From assembly GCA_002794785.1 (NCBI GenBank), contig NBBA01000013.1, positions 1 through 64,000 of the forward strand: a stretch of 64,000 nt of DNA, in the 5' to 3' direction. This DNA is from Coniferiporia sulphurascens. Its lineage: Eukaryota; Basidiomycota; Agaricomycetes; Hymenochaetales; Hymenochaetaceae. Under the pieces are notes generated by a model. It saw only the letters and a list, made by a program, of their open reading frames with translations, did not search any database and was not told the origin of the DNA. A program made the position numbers and the translations under genes. Of this stretch, positions 60,177 to 64,000 are shown piece by piece (within the stretch, counting starts at the first letter, position 1; each line of letters opens with the position of its first letter).

Positions 60177-61431
60177 TTAGACATATATCCAGATCAATCC
60201 ACTCATATTGGAGATGCTACAATCGGCTTTACCCCCGGCCCGAATCTTGAAAATAGACCCATCCGCACAAAGAACATGGGCAGCTCTATCGGATTCCTTC
60301 TGCAAATTTTGCATGAGGTGATTAGGCAAATGGGAAGTACGCTGGGATATCACTCACGGGAATCCATTCCCATCCACTACATCGTATGTATTCCACAAAA
60401 CTATGACCGGTGCCCTCAATGCGTTCATCCACTGTCCCATCTAGATATCCCAGCTTGACATGGCTACCTTTTCTATATGCCGCACTGAACATATCCCCCA
60501 TCTTTTTCGCAAAGCGTGTGCGATCATTCTCAGCATCGTCAAGCAAGGTCGGGTCCCACTTTGGCCTGATAATTACAATGTCCATTGAACACTCCTCGGT
60601 CTCTGTACGCAGGGGCGAAATGAGAAAAGAAGGTTCTAGTCGATCAACGTTGACAGTCGACAAGAAGTACGCAAATGGGCCATTCATAGTCGGGCGTGAA
60701 GAGTTGTTGTCATCCCCTGAGTACGGGACAAATTTCTCTGTCCGACGGTCATAGATGGTTACGACACCTCCTTCCGCCGGTCGTAAACAAACGTCGCCGT
60801 GATACCATCGCGAGATATTTCTCTCCGCTGCCACTTTGAAACGGCTGAGATCCGGAATGCTCTCCCTCAGTGACTCAGATTGCTCGATTATGGATGCGTG
60901 CAGTGAGGTTGATGTCACGACGGCCGAGAAAACAGTAATGGTTGAGAGGGATGCATCGACGGCCTCGGTTAAGACAACCGTCTCGACTATTGAAAGGGGG
61001 GTAGTACTGAGATGTTTCGCGATGAATGCTCTGACAGATTGTAGTTTGTATTCCTCCGATGTTTGATCTGATAGTTCCGGTGGAAACAACGACGAATAGA
61101 GTGCGTTAGCTGTCCCGCTTGGCACGAGAGCAATGAGGATCTTGTTCGGCCGCTCGGTCTGTAAGGGTGCAACAGCGCAGACTGAATTTATTATTTCGTG
61201 CAGAGTTCCGTCGCCGCCGGATATGATTAGAGACACTTCAGCACAGTTCTTGTGCTCGTCGAGGAATTCGAGCACCTCTTGACCCGCATGACCGGGTGCG
61301 CTTGTGACCACAATTCTGTCGGCGAGCACACCGTGCGTCGTAATAAGTGGTACTACATGGTTTTGGACAAAAGCGTGGCCTGTTTCATCCCCGCACTTTG
61401 GGTTTGAGATGAGAAGGAGAGGATGAGACAT
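60177..61431 (-). CDS. Diacylglycerol/sphingoid-base kinase-like protein
   Basis: Contains the lipid-kinase catalytic (DAGK_cat) domain in its first half: ISNPKCG nucleotide-binding start, ISGGDGTLHEIIN at about residues 70-80, and VPSGTANALY near residue 107, the segment for ATP and substrate handling. The second half has the C-terminal lobe (YRKGSHVKLGYLDG) typical of LCB4/ceramide kinase-type proteins. One intron at 60300-60357 separates the main exon (358 codons) from a 40-codon end (ADGSIFKIRAGGKADC, stop at 60177). Total about 398 residues, so it lacks the long N-terminal PH-like region of Lcb4. The substrate (diacylglycerol, sphingoid base or ceramide) cannot be told from sequence. No signal peptide. 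Confidence 0.82.
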
Positions 61432-61510
61432 AGGAAATGCTTGTAGACGAATAGATTCCCGATCATCGATGTTCTCGGACTACAAGTACTTTAGACCGCT
61501 TGTAGTCACC
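61432..61510. promoter_or_regulatory. Very short divergent promoter (79 bp)
   Basis: The lipid-kinase ATG (61431, minus) and the likely NIT2 ATG (61511, plus) are 79 bp apart. An in-frame upstream ATG at 61469 would leave 37 bp, which argues for the later starts. The region is GC-balanced with no TATA box. Confidence 0.4.
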
Positions 61511-63055
61511 ATGTTGCTACTGTTTCGAGCGGCCGCGCGACCTCTGACACACCTACATCTCAACAGAACCCTCCGTGCAATGTCGTCTTCACCAGCGCCG
61601 CCTTTTGTCGGCTTTCGTCTGGCCATAATTCAGCTTGGCCAGATTGACGCTGATAAGGCCAGTAACCTGCGACATGCCAATGACATGATTCTCAAAGCAG
61701 CCAGTGGGGATGGCGGCAGGCACCCAAAGCCAGATCTAATCGTCCTTCCGGTTGGTTGCACGCAGAAACATCGTCCCGCGGGATATGCTAACGTCTGTCC
61801 TTAGGAATGCTTTAACTCGCCATATGGCCACGTTCATTTTCCCAACTACGCTGAGATTGTGGCGTTCGTCCCTGGACAACCCTACAATATTGCGAACAGT
61901 CAGAGCGAAAGTGTCAAAATGTTATCAGAAGCGGCAAAGAGTACCGGTACTTGGCTGATTGGAGGCAAGCCGACTTTTACTGAGCGTATTGCAAGTCTTC
62001 CTCACGTGTATCAGGCTCAATACCCGAACGCGATTCATCGGACACCAACAAAGTGTATAATACGACTACCGTATTCTCACCGCAAGGTTAGACCGATTTC
62101 GGAGCTGCAGTTTACTTAGGGATGCAAACTGACACTCAATTCAGGTGAACTGGTCACCATACACAGAAAAGTCCACCTTTTCGATATTAATATTCCGGGG
62201 AAAATCACATTTATGGTACTTTTTTCCACTGTGTTTATCGATTACGATGACCCTTTTAACGACTTGACTTAAGGAAAGCCAGACATTAACGGGAGGGTCT
62301 GAGCTAAGCTATTTTGATACAGGTAGTACTCATTTTTTTTCTTGAAGCTGGACAGATCTAATTATCAGCCAAGAATTCGCACGTATTGGGCTAGGCATAT
62401 GTTATGATATTCGTTTTCCAGAGATGGCGATGATCGCGGCAAGGAAAGGTACTAGACTATCATTTCCTCGTCGTTACTCTAATCTTCCGAATCCAACCTA
62501 GGTGCACATATTTTGGTTTATCCGGGGGCGTTCAACTTGACTACTGGACCGATGCACTGGGAGCTTCTACAGAGAGCAAGGTTGCTGGCTTCTGCCTTCA
62601 ATTACTTGGTCTAATCGCTTTGCAGAGCCGTGGATAATCAAGTTTTCGTTTCGATGTGTAGTCCAGCGCGAGATGTGACAGCTGGCTATCATGCGGTGAG
62701 TTTGCGAGCTACAGCTGGACGGACTTTCCTTAATAATTACTCGTAACAGTGGGGCCATTCCATGATTGTTGACCCAATGTCCGTCTTACGTGCGTACTAC
62801 AATCCATGAGCACAGAGTCTAATGGGCATTTACTTACAGGGGTAAAGTCATCGCGGAAACCAATGAAAAGGAAGACATTGTCTATGCGTTCATTGGTAAG
62901 CTCGCAGAGCAGTTCATGATCACAGAAGTTAATAACTTTTGTCAGACCCGGAGATTTTCAGGGAGGCCCGCACGGGAATTCCCGTAACTACTCAACGCCG
63001 TTTCGACGTTTACCCGGATGTTAGCGGCACTCGTGGTAGTATTAAGTCGGGTTGA
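61511..63055 (+). CDS. NIT2: Omega-amidase NIT2 (carbon-nitrogen hydrolase), 9 introns
   Basis: Hydrolyses alpha-ketoglutaramate and alpha-ketosuccinamate, the keto products of glutamine and asparagine transamination (mammalian NIT2; yeast Nit3). The catalytic triad is visible: Glu in [11 protein letters not shown] (61805), Lys in HRKVHLFDI (about 62170) and Cys in [10 protein letters not shown] (about 62400). [25 protein letters not shown] and the C-terminal [12 protein letters not shown] are diagnostic. Intron 1 is 61751-61804; intron 2 (61965-62014) has a GC donor. The stop is at 63053-63055. The first Met (61511) adds an Arg/Leu-rich, acid-free ~24-residue leader, and a second in-frame Met at 61580 starts MSSSPAPP. 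Mitochondrial and cytosolic forms are therefore plausible. About 310 residues. No damage. Confidence 0.88.
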
Positions 63056-63502
63056 AGTATAACGATGGCGGCAGCTTCCGGGACGAAGTACTGGATGAGG
63101 TCACACAGGATGAGCACAATATTGTTTATCATGGAGCTCGATACTGTACTTGTAGTGTTTGCGAACTGCGGTATGGCTTACTGGCATACCCGGGCCGTAG
63201 TTTTCATGGACTGTTAGAGAAGTTGCGGCGTGCATTAGTGTTAAAGTTGTAGGTGGATGTCGGACGGCATGTCATCCTATATTAATGCAACGAATCCGAG
63301 TCAAGCGGATTAAATTGAATATCCATTCAATGTTCGCTACGTGCTACGACCCATTGATTCCTCCGACTCCTCTATCTACCCGGCGGGTCAATGAAGTTCT
63401 CACCCACGCTCCAGCATACCCAATTTGGACACGAATCAGAGACCACATAACGCGTCTCTTCCTCGTGCACTACTCCGAGTCTAGCAGTGACTGTGCCACG
63501 AC
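63056..63502. other. Spacer between NIT2 and the myotubularin gene
   Basis: Holds the NIT2 3' region and the promoter of the next gene in the same direction. Frames of 66 and 96 codons run through it but have no known motif. No TATA box is obvious. Confidence 0.45.
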
Positions 63503-64000
63503 ATGGAGGTCCTCAAAGTCACCAAGGTTCGTAGCAGTAAATATAGCGAAACAACATGATTTAATCAGCGATTAGGTTGAGGGCGTTCAGTGTAGAAGAA
63601 ACGGCGAAACTGTGATTGGCATTTTACATCTCACAGCGCACCACTTGATTTTCGAATGCGAAGTCGGAGCGGAGGAGATGTGGGTAAGTCAATTGCCCTT
63701 GTTGCGTGACCTACCGATGAGCCCACCCCCAGGTTCCTTACCCATTGATATCGCTCGTAACGCGATTGCCTTTGACTTTAGAGGGATATTCGCCTCTTGC
63801 GATTCATCTACGGAATTTTCGTTCGTTCACATTGTTGTTTAAGAAAGACATGGAAACGTTGGACGTGTTCGATAGTGTGAAGGGTCTGACTGTAGTTTGT
63901 AAGTTGAAGTTCTTTTAGCGGCAGTAACTTCAGTTTACAGGTTGTGCAGCTTCTGTATCCCAGCTTTATGCATTCTTTTATTCGCCAAGTCCCCCGCTTT
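63503..64000 (+). CDS. YMR1: Myotubularin-type phosphoinositide 3-phosphatase, N-terminal part
   Basis: Only the start lies in the window. Exon 1 is MEVLKVTK (63503-63526). After a short intron the next exon begins VEGVQCRRNGE and carries the PH-GRAM core GILHLTAHHLIFE. An intron with GTAAGT and CCCCCAG borders (about 63684-63732) joins MW to VPYPLISLVTRLP, followed by FTLLFKKDMETLDVFDSVKGLTV. A further intron (about 63900-63941) leads to SVSQLYAFFYSPSPP at the window edge. The PH-GRAM domain binds phosphoinositides and the phosphatase domain, with its CX5R site, would lie beyond 64000. Yeast Ymr1 acts on PI3P in endosomal traffic. No defects in the visible part. Confidence 0.78.

Overview
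The window is fungal, almost certainly from an agaricomycete or related basidiomycete. The right 8 kb carries intron-dense housekeeping genes: introns are mostly 45-60 bp with GT/AG (sometimes GC/AG) borders and CTAAC-type branch points. The left 42 kb is a nested graveyard of C-rich non-LTR retrotransposons of the Tad1/I type, each with a gag-like ORF1 bearing CCHC knuckles and an ORF2 with APE endonuclease, reverse transcriptase (RT) and RNase H. I cannot name the species.

Layout. 1-42143 is one nest. LINE-A (325-12703) is split by LINE-B (4060-10493). A minus-strand composite (12704-15150) and the 5' part of LINE-D (15151-17781) follow. LINE-E (17782-34642) is split by composite Ch1 (18424-20190) and by composite Ch2 (24561-33594). 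Ch2 is itself split by LINE-G (25223-32538), which holds a 905-bp short element X (26223-27127). LINE-K and LINE-H (34643-40417, minus) carry three solo LTRs, and a fourth composite, Ch3 (40418-42143), closes the nest. 42144-46229 is AT-rich low-copy DNA with a 105-bp triple repeat, a 753-bp terminal-inverted-repeat element with tRNA-like arms, a duplicated promoter-like block and a 69-codon ORF. 46244-53230 is LINE-F, a divergent family flanked by a perfect 14-bp target-site duplication (TSD) and carrying a solo LTR. 53245-56252 has a doubtful ORF, a fifth solo LTR and a head-to-head pair of short inverted-repeat elements. 56253-64000 is genic: a DHX35-type DEAH helicase (-), UMP/CMP kinase (+), a diacylglycerol/sphingoid-base kinase-like protein (-), omega-amidase NIT2 (+) and the start of a myotubularin phosphatase (+).

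Most notable are four chimeric retroelements. Each joins the same ~1.27-kb apparently non-coding 5' module to a 3' tail of the LINE, cut at a different point in each copy, as in the MINE (WEIRD plus MGL) composites of Magnaporthe. That module, three LINE subfamilies and probably element X share a ~30-nt 5'-terminal block although the bodies behind it are unrelated. LINE 5' leaders are 55-60 nt in every family. ORF1 and ORF2 overlap as ATGA (or ATGAGTAG) in every legible copy, suggesting stop-restart translation of ORF2. Decay is dominated by CpG transitions: CGA to TGA nonsense, and loss of catalytic Asp by CGAY to CAAY. Several junctions without TSDs imply ectopic recombination between same-orientation elements. 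Gene models in the right arm were assembled by hand from exon and protein-motif logic and should be tested against transcripts.
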